The notes beneath the pieces were generated by a model. The model had not been told where the DNA came from, searched no databases, and saw nothing but the letters and a program-made list of their open reading frames with translations. Source: Rhipidocladum racemiflorum (Eukaryota > Streptophyta > Magnoliopsida > Poales > Poaceae). Taken from it: a stretch of DNA of 64,000 nt. How positions within the stretch are numbered: the stretch's first letter is position 1; each line of letters starts with the position of its first letter. Both the position numbers and the translations under genes were made by a program. Location of the stretch: NCBI GenBank assembly GCA_036346355.1, contig CM070578.1, positions 15,824,501-15,888,500 on the forward strand, given 5' to 3'. Positions 1-10,800 of the stretch are shown here, one piece after another.

Positions 1-179
1 TCTCCGTACTTGCTCAAAAAACTTGCACTGTTGTTTGGATAGAAATTATCCGCTCCGTTTGTATCTCTATATATATGATACCAAATAATAGAGGTGCAAT
101 CAGAGTATATAGATGTACATCTGTTTGCACCAAAATTTGGCAAGACTGATCTCGTGGTGATCGGTTTTGATAAGGGGTA

Positions 180-813
180 TGTCGGTTATAGCAAGTTGAT
201 ACCGTTTCGGATTGGAGGGCCGCAATTCAAAGAAAACTAAGTCTGATACGGGTAGGATAAGAAATTGAGTCGGATACGATCGGACTTAACATGGTAAGGA
301 GAGATTGAGGCCGATACGGGTGATTGAAGAGACCGAGGAGGATACATTCAGGCCGAGTGCTATATAAGAGGACCAGAGACGAGAAGGAAAAACGCCCAGA
401 GCCAACCCACAAACACGCTTTACTTTTCCCTTATTTTCCTGTCAACTAGGAGTAGTCTTTTAGTTTTAGAATCTTTTCTCTGAAATTCGTTTTGATCAAT
501 AAAGTTGTGCATCGCCGATTGTTGATCTTTACCGATTACACCTAGGTCGGGTTTGCTTTGTTTTGTTGCGCATCGCCTCTCAAAGCCAATCTACCTTTAT
601 CCTCGGATTAGCCTTGATTGGCTAATCTAGTTATCCCCTCATCGGCCCTTAGCCGATCGGTGTTAAGTCGATAATTATTGTTATCGGCTGTTTAAACTCA
701 CGTTCGCATTACCTTGTCAATTCCAGGTCAAATTGACTGGCACACTCTCAAACCCGACGTTTGTCTTGTGTGTTTGAAGCAAAAGACCCTACTTCACGTT
801 TTTTGCACAAACA
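180..813 (+). mobile_element. Probable 5' LTR of an LTR retrotransposon
   Basis: The block begins TGTCGG and ends ACA just before a primer-binding-like site. It holds a TATA box (TATATAAG near 361) and an AATAAA at 498-503, the U3-R-U5 order expected of an LTR. A gag-like reading frame follows at 850. No second LTR or target duplication was found in the window, so both outer borders are approximate. The family is probably Ty3/gypsy because the leader resembles those elements. That is inference. Confidence 0.5.
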
Positions 814-818
814 TATTT

Positions 819-836
819 TGGCACGCCCGGTGGGAC
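819..836 (+). other. Candidate primer-binding site
   Basis: TGGCACGCCCGGTGGGAC starts with the TGG that pairs with a tRNA 3' CCA. It lies 5 bases after the putative LTR end and 13 bases before the gag-like ATG. The priming tRNA was not identified from sequence alone. Confidence 0.4.
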
Positions 837-849
837 TCAGAAGATCGAC

Positions 850-1290
850 ATGACGTCAACCGGAAAATCCACAGCGACAGCCGATATCGACCCAGACGCG
901 ATAATCGCGCTTACACTGGCCGATTTGACTCCTGAACAGCAAAAGGAGGTTGAAGAACGGAAAAACGCACTGGAAGAGATGATGCTGAAGTGCTACCAAA
1001 AAACCCGATGGGGTGTTACCTAGAAGACCGTGCTCCCAACGCTTAACCCCATCGGCGACGGCAGCATCCCGACCAAGCCGGTAAGCCGATACATGCCGGC
1101 TCAAACCGAGTTATCGGCTATGATTGAACAATCTATGTATCATGCATTAACTAACCAATCATCGGCTTTGGTTACAACTTTAAAGCCGATAATTGAAAAT
1201 AGCATCAAGACAATTGCCCAGGAATTGGCTTCATCTGGGGGACTGCTAGACCCCTTACAGCCACTCCCATCGTACCCGTTTTCTCCATAG
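850..1290 (+). pseudogene. Broken gag-like N-terminus of the same retrotransposon
   Basis: A reading frame opens at the ATG at 850 (protein starts MTSTGKSTATADID). It stops at an in-frame TAG at 1021 after 57 codons, then continues open in the same frame to 1290. The position directly behind the PBS is that of gag. The sequence is acidic and Gln/Glu-rich with a short helical stretch near residues 29-48. No zinc knuckle or pol motif follows, so the element is truncated. Further short open stretches to about 1510 may be decayed gag. I recognise the position and style rather than a named domain. Confidence 0.45.
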
Positions 1291-1733
1291 CACAAAACAC
1301 CAGTAGGACAAAAGGGTCGGCTCTGACGCCTGCGATGATGCCGACCCAACCTACGGTGTTGGCACCTAGTGCTCGTTTGGACGGGATTACGCATTACCAC
1401 GCATATACTGATGCGGCGAAGTTAGGCACAACGACCAACTTGCCATCGGTGGTTCCGGCCAACGCTTTCGTCCAATCGGTTCCTCGCTGTCGAATCGTCG
1501 AAGTCAAACATTTATAATCCCGGATATCCATTTCTCTCTTTTGTATTCATGCTAAAAGTAATTGGCCGATCGGTCGTTTGGACGAAAATTATCCTCTCTA
1601 CTTGCACCCTTGGGCCGTCGTGCGTCACCCATGACCCTTCGATAGTGTCTTCTTTTGCCGGTTGTACGGGGCAGCGAAAGCGATGGCGAGGAAGAGTAAA
1701 GAGAAGAAAGAGCAAGCCAGATAGGGGGCCATC

Positions 1734-1960
1734 GATTCAGATCCTCTGCCTTTGTCAGTCAAAATGCATAGTGTATTTTGACCTGATGAGTATTAAAATC
1801 TGAGGAAAAAAATCAAATTGATACAGTATTTTCGAAAATATATGCGAGATTTAATAAAATCTAGTTTAAAAGTATGAATTTCAATCAAAATATTCAAAAT
1901 TTCAATAAAATTTACCAAAATCTCGAAAATACTGTAGCAATTTGTTTTTTTTTTTCCCTT
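1734..1960 (-). mobile_element. Truncated foldback MITE (sister of 31905-32195)
   Basis: The left end (ATCCTCTGCCTTTG...) and the body with GATACAGTATTTTCGA and ACTGTAGCAATTTG match the reverse complement of the complete element at 31905-32195. Homology is lost after the poly-T near 1957, so the second inverted arm is missing. The element directly abuts the end of the gag-like remnant. Confidence 0.7.
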
Positions 1961-3480
1961 CAGATTTCTTTATTCTGCTGTGTCTTTCCTGCGGCACATT
2001 AAAAGCGGCAAGAACACGGTTTTCTCCTTTCTTATGTTTATCCATGTTTTTTTTTGCCCTTGGATATGCTTCGAGATTCGTTCACGAGTTTTTCGGGTCC
2101 ACAATCGCATCGGCAACCCGCTATCTACTCCATCCCGATCCCGATGCTAGTATACCATCACTCACCTCGTCTGGCGATCTACCCAAGTACTCCGTTTTTT
2201 CTAATGGAATACCTTTTTACTCATCGCCGATTGAGATGCATGTCTTGCTTGATCCTACTGATCCTCTGGACTTTCCGTCAGGGAATTAAACAGTTCATAA
2301 AACTACCGGTGTTCTTATTGATGCTTGTACGTTGGGCCTCGGAATCACACCTAATTCTCTGATAAAACTTGGAATTATTCCATCGATTCGTGGTTTGCTT
2401 TCAAGCTCTCATGTCGTGTTTTGGTGAATTGCTATGTGCTTTATCACCATTATACACCGGGTTAATAGAGAAGGAAAGAAAGAAAAAAAGAAAAACAGTA
2501 CAGATGGCTTGTCACCAGCTCATCCAAAGAAAGGCATTTCGATCGTGGATGACAAGGCTGAAAAAGAGCCTCCACCAAAGTGCCTCTCGTAGTGTCGCTC
2601 CGATTGGAAATCTCTCGGGCATAACGTTGTACCTGCATATATATGATCTGTAAAGGAACAGCATCGATCACGTCGTAGCACTATTGGCGCTTTTCGAGGC
2701 AGCAGATACTGAATTCTATACATCCAATTGAGCTTAGGTTGTGTAAATACTAAATTCCCTGCATCCAGCTGCTGTCAGACCTAAGTGTTCGATCACGAGT
2801 CAATAAGCCGAGATGAAGTTCGTGGCTCTTGAGCTGCCGCATCGCATGGGGAAATTTAAGATTTTCAAACAGGAGTTATTACTATCAGACAGTCAGTATC
2901 ACCTCCACCCTAGAGGTCAGCGTCTGTGCATCTCGCAGCATATTCACATAACGCGGCCTTCGTTTTTCGCTACTGATCACCATCTCCAGGCAGGACTCTG
3001 AATATATACGTCTCTCTTGCATCACGATGTGCTAGTAAAATTAACAAAAGTTTACATGTAACGGAAGTACTGTTTTCTAAGACAAATGCAATATCATTGG
3101 TTACTTTTGAACCCCTCCTCCTTGATGCCGGGGATTTCGTCGGATCGCTCTCCCTCCTTCCTTTTGTTTAACTAAAGAAGAAACACTTTAATGAGCTAAT
3201 GGCATTTGGTTTTCCACCTTATCACCCCTATCGAATCATTCTAGTGGCCTCTATGCATCTCATGATCGACCACCCTGACCACTTTGCACCACTAACTTCA
3301 ATTCTTGGTTTCTAGCCTCTACAACGCATCATATGCTATGCTTGTTTTATGCCCATGAGTCACAAGTCATGATAGCTAGCTTCACACACTCTCTAACGAA
3401 AAATACGAACAGCTAGCTAGAGCATGCAGACGTCCTGTACTTCTCCGGTCTTTATATAATTGTTCATTTGTTTTTGTTTC
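1961..3480. other. Unassigned stretch
   Basis: Several overlapping open frames exist (for example 1942-2289, 2054-2362 and 2369-2653, plus strand). None shows a recognisable domain or splice-consistent structure. The sequence could be a strongly decayed retrotransposon interior. No function is claimed. Confidence 0.4.
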
Positions 3481-3498
3481 TGGACTCTTTAAAAATTC

Positions 3499-3740
3499 TT
3501 TATATAATGTTTATTTGTTTTTGTTTTGGATTTTTTAAAAACTGATTTTAGATTGTGGTAGTATAGAACCTGATTCTCCAAAAGTTGGAATTCATAGAAA
3601 TACTTATAAAATGGATTGTGGATTTTAGTGTATATGGGTGGACTGGATTATGAAAATCGATTTCTAGAATCGAACTATTTTTTTATTTAGTTTTTGGGGG
3701 TCCAGAATCTATAATCAAAAACAAAAATAAATAGACCCTT
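3499..3740. mobile_element. Possible AT-rich MITE
   Basis: GTTTATTTGTTTTTGTTTTG near 3508 is complementary to AACAAAAATAAATAGACCC near 3720-3738, giving imperfect terminal inverted repeats about 240 bp apart. A TTA follows the right end. The left border is unclear. Confidence 0.35.
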
Positions 3741-4531
3741 ATGGTGCTCTCTCTCCAGAGCTAGTGACCCTCTAAGGTCATCCGTAGTGGTACACAAACA
3801 CATGGAATGGGGCATGAGCACCATAATTTTAAATGCGTTAATTCAAGCTAAATTCAGGTATATACCCATCTATAAACACATATCTTTGAAAAAATATACT
3901 CGAATTCACAAATTTGAACGAATTTAGATCACATACTTTGCTGATTTATATATAAAATCAGCACATACCAACAATCAAACTATCGTCAAAAAGGGAAACT
4001 CTAGTTTGAATTTCAGTTCAAACTTGTTTGAACTAGTTAGTAAACTGGTTAAACTCAACATCCTAAACATTTCAAAAAAATTTGAATGCAAATACATAGG
4101 ACAAATATATGTTTTTGATCATGGTGCCCAGGCACCATGATGCCCTGGGTAATTGTGTGTGTGTGTGCGTGCGCGCCCCTTTTTCGTACTCCTGTGAGTA
4201 CGCACTCTCACCTCAAATATTCCACTTAAACGAATGTGTTATACTCTTTTATCACTTTCAGTATACTTCAATAATAATTCTAAGATACTACAATGCGATA
4301 TTGTTGAAAAAATTCATCAGAACCTTTTATTATTATTTTTTGCTATATAAGAGTATATAAACAAATTAATGTATAAAGGATGAATTTTGATGAATGTTTT
4401 TTGTGAATCTCACTTTGGAGTATCTTATAATCAGTATTAGAGTATACTCAAAAGAATAAAGTTATATAACAACATCATTTAAACAATATATTCAGAGTGG
4501 GAGTACATACCTAGGGTATGGAATCATTTTC

Positions 4532-4532
<1 letters not shown>
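3741..4532. other. AT-rich intergenic DNA with a short (GT)n tract
   Basis: No gene is seen. A (GT)n/(GC)n tract lies at about 4153-4177 next to the self-complementary ATGGTGCCCAGGCACCAT near 4120. Confidence 0.5.
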
Positions 4533-4570
<38 letters not shown>

Positions 4571-4581
4571 GGCGCGCGCGC
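4533..4581. repeat. Compound microsatellite (AT)n-(GT)n-(GC)n
   Basis: Uninterrupted alternating purine-pyrimidine: about nine AT units, then about ten GT units, then GC units. This can be read directly from the sequence. Confidence 0.9.
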
Positions 4582-4951
4582 ACTGTTCTCATCCGGATCT
4601 CAAAACGAAGCCTCAAGCTATATTTTGAGCAGAGCCTTGTGTTGTATCAAGTGGAATCTATTCTTTGTTACGCCACGAAAAAAATACTCTTTCAATTTTT
4701 CCACTTACCCATTAGGTCCTGCTTGGATAAGTGATAATTTTTTGGGAGGTTTTGGGATTTAGTTCAAATTTGAACTAAATCCTAAAACATTCCAATAAAA
4801 TACCCCTAATAAAAGCACCCCCTAGCCATTAACCATTGTAATCCAAGTAGTTTTAATTGCGAGCCTTTGGACCCACATAAGGGTACTTTGGACTTTGGTC
4901 TCAACGACGTTTGACCTGACGGAGGAAAGCGTACAAGACACGACACTCTAA

Positions 4952-5217
4952 GGGCATGTATAATGATACATGTCAGCTGTCTACAAAGGTATGTCATATC
5001 AGATTTTGGATGATGTGGAGGAGAGAGAGGTAAGAAAGAGAAATATGATGTCTATTATTCAACAGACGGCCTTATAGACAGTTTTATACTGTGTATACCA
5101 TTGTACAGACAGCTATATAAACAGTGTACTGTATAAGTTGTCTTTAGTACTGTTTGTAGATGATATAGAGGTAATTGTAGATATCATAGAGGTAATTATA
5201 TACCACTGTACATGCCC
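4952..5217. mobile_element. MITE with GGGCATGTA termini
   Basis: Left end GGGCATGTATAATGATA and right end TATACCACTGTACATGCCC form an imperfect terminal inverted repeat of about 18 bp enclosing 266 bp. The interior contains further short complementary pieces (ACAGACGGCC, AGACAGTTTTATACTGT). No clear target duplication was found, so the superfamily is left open (hAT-like ends are possible). Confidence 0.55.
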
Positions 5218-6721
5218 CGATAGACCGGAGCAAAAACAAGAGAGTATATTTGTTTTTCGACGGCGAAATAGGGCTTCAGTTGGTAGCGAAACTAAAATGT
5301 AACTCGCGATTTTGAATCGCCACTTGCATCCTTGCAAATGAGACAAGCACTACGGTACCACACCGTGGAATCACCGGAGAACATGCATGTCTCATTTGGT
5401 TTTTGTCGTGCGCGGAGCCATGCTTTTAGCACGCTTAAGTCTCTGCCTCCTTTCTAGCTCATCAAGGGAGATCCCTTTCTTTTCCCGGCACAGAGGACCC
5501 ATTATTCTTTCGTTAGCTACTCCTAAAGCAGCCACGTACCCGGATCTCATGTAATGATGAAGATCTAAACACCAAAGAGACATATTGCGATATTATTAGT
5601 ACGCATCACATCCACCAGCCTCTGCCTCTGCCTCTCGATCGGCACTGCTTTCTAAAAGCAGGCAGGAGCATCGCAAATTCGCAATACCTACTGGAGGGGG
5701 GCGCTTTGTTCTCAACAAAAGTATGCCTGGAGCTGACTCTGCCTGATTGGAGTTACCTTTCTCTGCTTATTTTCCACATCCGCCTTGAATAAAGGGAAAA
5801 TATTTTCGTGTCGCTGAAAAAAATGATAAATTTCGTTTATGCTATTACTCTTTTTTCTCGTTTTATTTTTGCCACTAGCATTAGCGCAATTTCGTCCTTT
5901 CGCTATTTCACTATGAGTTGGCTGTCAGTTGACCATTAGTTGGATTGTTTATTCTATTTTTGATTTTTTTTAAATAATAGATGAAGTTAAACTCTTTTGA
6001 AATTTTTTTGGTATGATCCTAGATTGCTAAAAATAGTACCATAAAATTTTCAAAGTATGATCAATATTCTACATTTTTATAAAAATCTAACAGTGTTTCT
6101 AATATTTTTATTTTTATAAAAAAGTAGAAGCTTGATCATACTTTGAAAAATTTATGGTACCATATTTAGGCTGTGTTTGTTTAATTTGGTCTTTGGAGGA
6201 GAAGGCTGTGGAGTGGAAGAAGCTAGGCGCTCTTTGGGTGGAGAAATTTGAGGCTGGAAGAGACTTCTTTGTTCGTTTAGTTCGACCCGGTGAACTGTGG
6301 TCAGTCTTTGGATGGGAGTGGAATGTCTGAAACGCCCTTGTTTACTGTAAATTGGGTGTAAGTCGCGGGTTAGCTAATTTAAGGGTAATTGTCGTGTTTC
6401 AGATCTGTTTTAAGCGTGAAGTACATGATTTTGACGGGATTAATCTGAAATTTTGTATTTTGTCTGGATTTAGCATAAATTACCTGATTATAATAAGTTT
6501 AAACTGAAATTGAGTGTTTTCATACAATTGATAAAAATTAACAATGAGAAAGCCACACATAAATGCTTGCAGATAATAGAAAATATTATTAATCAAGTGA
6601 TTGTCGTAGTCCAATGCTATATCATAGTTACACCAAAATGTACCACTAATCATCATCCAAAATCTACCCATAAAATGTCATAATAGAGATACTAATATTG
6701 AATTATTTTTCGATACTCCAA

Positions 6722-8027
6722 TCAACCTGTAGCAGCCAGCAGCCCATTAGCAATAGCTTCACGAGTTGCAATCATGTCCACATTGCCTTCTCCCTCATGG
6801 TTCCCCCCAGTTGTGGAAACCACATGCCCCAGAGGAATGTAGTTCTCATCACGGTCACACCTATCAAAGTGCATATCAAACACTTGGCTCTCTCTAATGA
6901 AGTTATGCAATGCCATGCACGCGATGATAATCCTCGTTTGCTTCTTTATTGGGTAACTAGGGACGGACCGTAAGATGCGCCATTTTTGCTTCAACACACC
7001 AAATGTGCGCTCAATGACATTACGAAGCGAGGAATGAGCATAATTGAACAACTCTTTTTTACCACTTGGTGCTCGGCCTTGGCGGAACTCAGGTAGATGG
7101 TACTTTTGTCCTCTGTATGGTGCAAGATAGCCAGGTTCGTTGGGATAACCAGAATCAACAAGATAATATTTGCCTACAAATTATATATGTTAGTGAAAGA
7201 CAACACAAACAGTAATATGTATTATAGTTGATGTATATAGAGTTTATACCTGCTGGAGGATGTGGAAACCTCTCTTTGTACTTGTCGAGTGTATCCCTGA
7301 ATATCCTTGTGTCGTGTGCAGAACCTGGCCACCCAGCTACCACGGAGGTGAATCTCATGTCAAAGTCACATACTGCCATAACGTTCTGTGTTGCAAACCC
7401 ATGGCGACCAACATGGTTAATCATCTCATCAGCTGGCACAACAACTGGGATATGTGTCCCATCAATTGCACCTATGCAATTGTTGAAGTGTGGTGAGAAT
7501 CTTGAATCACGAAGTCTCTCATGAATGGTTGTGAAATTGGGATCAATGGGTTTTATGATGTATTCTGCCATTCTATTCAAGCATTTCAACACATGCCTAA
7601 ACTTTCTATGGATGGTGTCCGTTGATCTATGGAATCGATTGTGCACTTGGCTCACAGATTGGGGTCCACCAACAGTCCACAGAAACATTGCAAGTGCCTC
7701 TTCAGAACACATAAACTTTGTTGCTTTCAATCCATAATGTTGTACCAAGGTATCATGCAGTGCATCAAAACAAGGCCTAGTCATTCTAAACATTTTGTAA
7801 CATTCTTCTGTAGACCCCAAAGTATCAAAGGTCCATTGCTGACCAGTACTCCTGTGATCCTTCTTCTTCCTTTTGTACAGGTACTTTGCACCATGCGCAA
7901 TAGTAACATAAGCAGCATACAAGAATCTGTGCCGTCTTCTCCTTCTTAGCAGCTCCTTTCTCACAACAGCAGCAATATCAGCATCACTAGAATCAGTCTC
8001 AACATCGCTTCCACTTGTTGTGCTCAT
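6722..8027 (-). CDS. PIF/Harbinger transposase (DDE superfamily)
   Basis: Exons 8027-7250 and 7173-6722, joined across a 76-bp GT-AG intron, encode 409 aa. The intron falls inside a glycine codon, and splicing turns PPAG into PPAGKYYLVDSGYP as the family requires. The catalytic triad reads D189 in GAIDGTH, D266 in VDSGYP and E314 in VIERTFGVLK, with 47 residues between the last two (DD47E), as in PIF/Harbinger (DDE_Tnp_4) enzymes. GWPGSAHDTRIF (about 232-243) is also a family motif. An Arg/Lys-rich stretch at 28-56 could be a nuclear signal. The protein should excise and insert the element together with the Myb/SANT partner encoded immediately upstream. It has no internal stop, frameshift or missing catalytic residue. 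Host ALP1/HARBI1-like genes share the fold, but the position between TIRs identifies this as the element's own transposase. Confidence 0.93.
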
Positions 8028-8226
8028 CTAAAAACAAGAAGTAAACAATATAGGAGCATACAAAGAAATAAACAAGAAAGGAACATGACAAAAGTACAAT
8101 ATAGGTGCATACAAAGTAGTAAACAACATTAGACCATAACGAAGATACAATATAGGAGCATAGAAAGTATCATTACAAATTTTAAAAAGGATCTCAAGCA
8201 ACTAAGGGTACTACATTGTCTAATAG

Positions 8227-8303
8227 CATAAAAGAAACATAAAAGAAACATAAAAGAAACATAAAAGAAGCATAAAAAAAACATAAAAGAAACATAAAAG
8301 AAG
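8227..8303. repeat. 11-bp tandem repeat, ACATAAAAGAA
   Basis: About seven copies of ACATAAAAGAA with minor changes. They lie between the two Harbinger genes, in the likely 3' UTR of the Myb/SANT gene. Confidence 0.85.
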
Positions 8304-8306
8304 GGT

Positions 8307-9250
8307 CTAATGCCTCTTCCTGTCCTCATATTGCCTCTTCAACCATTGGAACCTCCCCTCATTTGTCTTCATAGCATAAAAGAAGCAACGGTTCTCAAGT
8401 TTACCAAACAACTTTGTAGCAATGTAGTACTCATCACTTGTTTCAGTTGCCCCACACTTGATAACTTCATCCATGATGGCATTAATATCATTGGCCATAG
8501 AGACATTGCTAGATGCATCTGATTTGTCCTCACTAATGACATGATCAACAAATCTCTTGAAGTCCTTTCCATAAGGATCTTTCTTAGGCCTCTTTGGACT
8601 GCGTGCAATAGCAGCAGCCCCATGCTTCTTTTGAACAGGCACAGCTGCAGGGCTAGGTTGAGGGGTCACTTGAGCTTCATCCTCCAAATCAACAATGTCT
8701 TCATCTATCTGAACTGTTGCATGTGCAGGTGCAGTCTCCTCCTCTTCAACACCAGGCATTACCGAAGACTTCCCAGAGATATTTGCCCTCTGGAACATGG
8801 CCTCTAGCAACGACAAGTTGTCCGGAGGCCCTTTACGAAATCGTCTGATGTCTTTATGGACCTGCACATACAAAGCAATCTCCGTTAGTACAACAACATA
8901 ACATGAGAAAGAAATGTACAATGCTTTTGAAAGATCAATACCTTGATCATGCTAGCCCACTCTTCTTCACTAGCTGTTATAGTTTGTTTCTCATTATCCC
9001 ATCCAAGTCCAGTTGCTTTTTGCAAGTAGTACACCCAAGCTGTCCAAATACTCTTCAATTCATCCCATCGATTTTTCATTTGTTTTTTGGTATACATTCT
9101 ACCAGTCCGCTTGTGGAACTCTTCAATTAAATTCTTGTAACCTGTTGGACTCAATGACTTGGTAGGCCTATTGCCATCAAGGGTCTCATTGGCAGCAATT
9201 TCACAGAATATCCTTGCTGCATCAACATCCCAAACTGCCTTTTGTTCCAT
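8307..9250 (-). CDS. Harbinger ORF1: Myb/SANT-like DNA-binding protein
   Basis: Exons 9250-8942 (103 codons) and 8861-8307 (184 codons plus stop) are joined in phase across an 80-bp GT-AG intron, giving 287 aa. Residues about 6-103 form a Myb/SANT-like domain: three-helix spacing with W7, GNRP at 26-29, KTG-like KRTGRMYTKKQMKNRWDELK at 47-66, and TGLGWD at 80-85. The middle is acidic and Pro/Ala-rich. A basic patch RSPKRPKKDP precedes a helical C-terminus. In Ping/Pong and Harbinger elements this partner recruits the transposase to the element ends and to the nucleus. The gene lies upstream of the transposase in the same direction, about 280 bp apart. I chose the ATG at 9250 because it begins the conserved domain and a stop-rich stretch lies upstream. 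Confidence 0.9.
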
Positions 9251-9308
9251 CTATCATATGCAATTTTAGTTTATGAATACAATAGCATCAGATTAGGTGC
9301 TTGTTGCA

Positions 9309-9362
9309 TGCATTCAACAATCAACAATATCTATCAACAATCAACAATCAACAATATCTATC
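9309..9362. repeat. Short (CAACAAT)n-type repeat
   Basis: Repeated ATCAACAATCAACAATATCT units lie just upstream of the ORF1 start codon, in its likely leader or first intron. Confidence 0.6.
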
Positions 9363-9775
9363 ATATGCAACATTCACAAACTGACACATCACACTAGGAA
9401 TGTCTGTAGCAGTATACTTTAGGTGGTTATTGCAAATAAATGGATTAGGTTCCAAAGGCACAATGATGCTTGCAGGGTTATCAAGAATATTAGTAAATAG
9501 ACACTGATATTCTTGTATAATGACATAAGCTGTTGACCTGACCAGGATGGAATCAAAAGAAATATCTATATAATATATGATCCTAAATTGTAAATTTTTC
9601 TACATGCATCCATATATTGTGTAATGTACATACAGTATGTGAACGGCAAATTGAGAGCATGGATTTATCTCATGTTCGGTCACTGACCATGTTTGGGAGC
9701 TTGACCCAACTGCCTTCCAATTCATACCCTGGATATAAATTGGAAACCTCCAGTGTTTAGGGACTCTAGACATAA

Positions 9776-10168
9776 GGGAAAAGCCATTCTTCCTATCTCA
9801 CCCATGAGTCCGATAAATTACAAGGGTAGTAGTCTGCATATCAGGACACACCGGCAGAACATTACAACATTTGGCTCGTAAAAGGAGCAAGCAATGAACA
9901 GTTCTTGCCCTTAGATAAAACTGTCGAGTACTGCACTCACCAATATCGGTTATGAAACGCCACATTGTCTGCTGGTAGGTAGCATGAGTCCAATTTTTCA
10001 GTTGCAAAATTACAAGGGTAGGTGTGTCCTGATATGCAGACTACTACCCTTGTAATTTATCGGACTCCAGTGTTGTAAAGTCATACCCTGGATGTATTCC
10101 CATACAAGTTAACACTTGATTAAAGTATTTGCCTATTTGGTGAGATAGGAAGAATGGCTTTTCCCTAA
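9776..10168. repeat. Large imperfect inverted repeat inside the Harbinger element
   Basis: Two blocks repeat in inverted order. GGGAAAAGCCATTCTTCC (9776) pairs with GGAAGAATGGCTTTTCCC (ends 10165). The run from TCCGATAAATTACAAGGG (9808) to TCAGGACACACC (9852) pairs with 10021-10067. The arms enclose about 170 bp, and the right arm has an extra 70-bp spacer. The structure is not coding and lies upstream of ORF1. Confidence 0.8.
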
Positions 10169-10479
10169 AAAAAAGAAGATAGGATGAATGCCTGAATGTC
10201 ATATATTGGTTTTGTAATTTTAGTCTTAGTGGAACTCGCCAGATGGATCATTTTGATGCATTTACACATGGTATGTGATACTTTTCCCTGACAGAGTAAT
10301 AAAAGAACAACGAAGGCGTTGAAGCATCCTGAAGATGCGGTCATTGTCACCATTTGGATTCAGATTTTCAGAGGCTACCAGAACATTGGCGGTCCATGCG
10401 TGCGTCCAAAGTTGACTTGGATCGCAGCGTTCTAGCTAGCTAGATCTGCCTCAATCATTCTAGAGTACATTGATTTCGT

Positions 10480-10800
10480 TCAGTGGGACGAGTACCTTGG
10501 GGTCTGCAGTGGGCCGAGCAACACCGACGAGACGGGGCAGAGTACGGAGATCGCGGCGAGGGGAGAAGCCCGAAGATGCGGTGCAGGCGGCGAGCACGGT
10601 GAAGCCCGGAGATGCGGAGGGCGGAGCTTGCGGCGGGGACGTCGTCCGGCGAGGGGAGGAGCACAGGAGGCCCGACGGCGCGGTGCAGCCCGGCCCGGCC
10701 AGAACCCTAGCGGCTGCGGTCGCCTCGGCGTGGCCGAGAGCAGTGGGGGAGGAGGGTCAGGGAATTGATCGATAGGAGATGAAAAAAATCGTGCTATTTC
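10480..10800 (-). promoter_or_regulatory. GC-rich leader region, probably the Harbinger 5' UTR or first exon
   Basis: A roughly 300-bp block of very high GC sits in AT-rich surroundings at the end of the element from which both genes are read. On the minus strand it reads like a plant 5' UTR (CTAGGGTTCTGGCC) and ends in a donor-like CCCCAAG/GTACTC near 10492. No conserved protein is visible in it. An untranslated first exon spliced to ORF1 would explain the 1.2-kb gap to the ATG at 9250. This is inference. Confidence 0.45.

Noticed and set aside
4711..4860. Tourist-type MITE starting GGTCCTGCTTGGAT
   Set aside because: A right end with convincing complementarity and a duplication could not be located.
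7228..7949. Plus-strand frames of 70-106 aa across the transposase
   Set aside because: They are antisense shadows of the intact minus-strand transposase.
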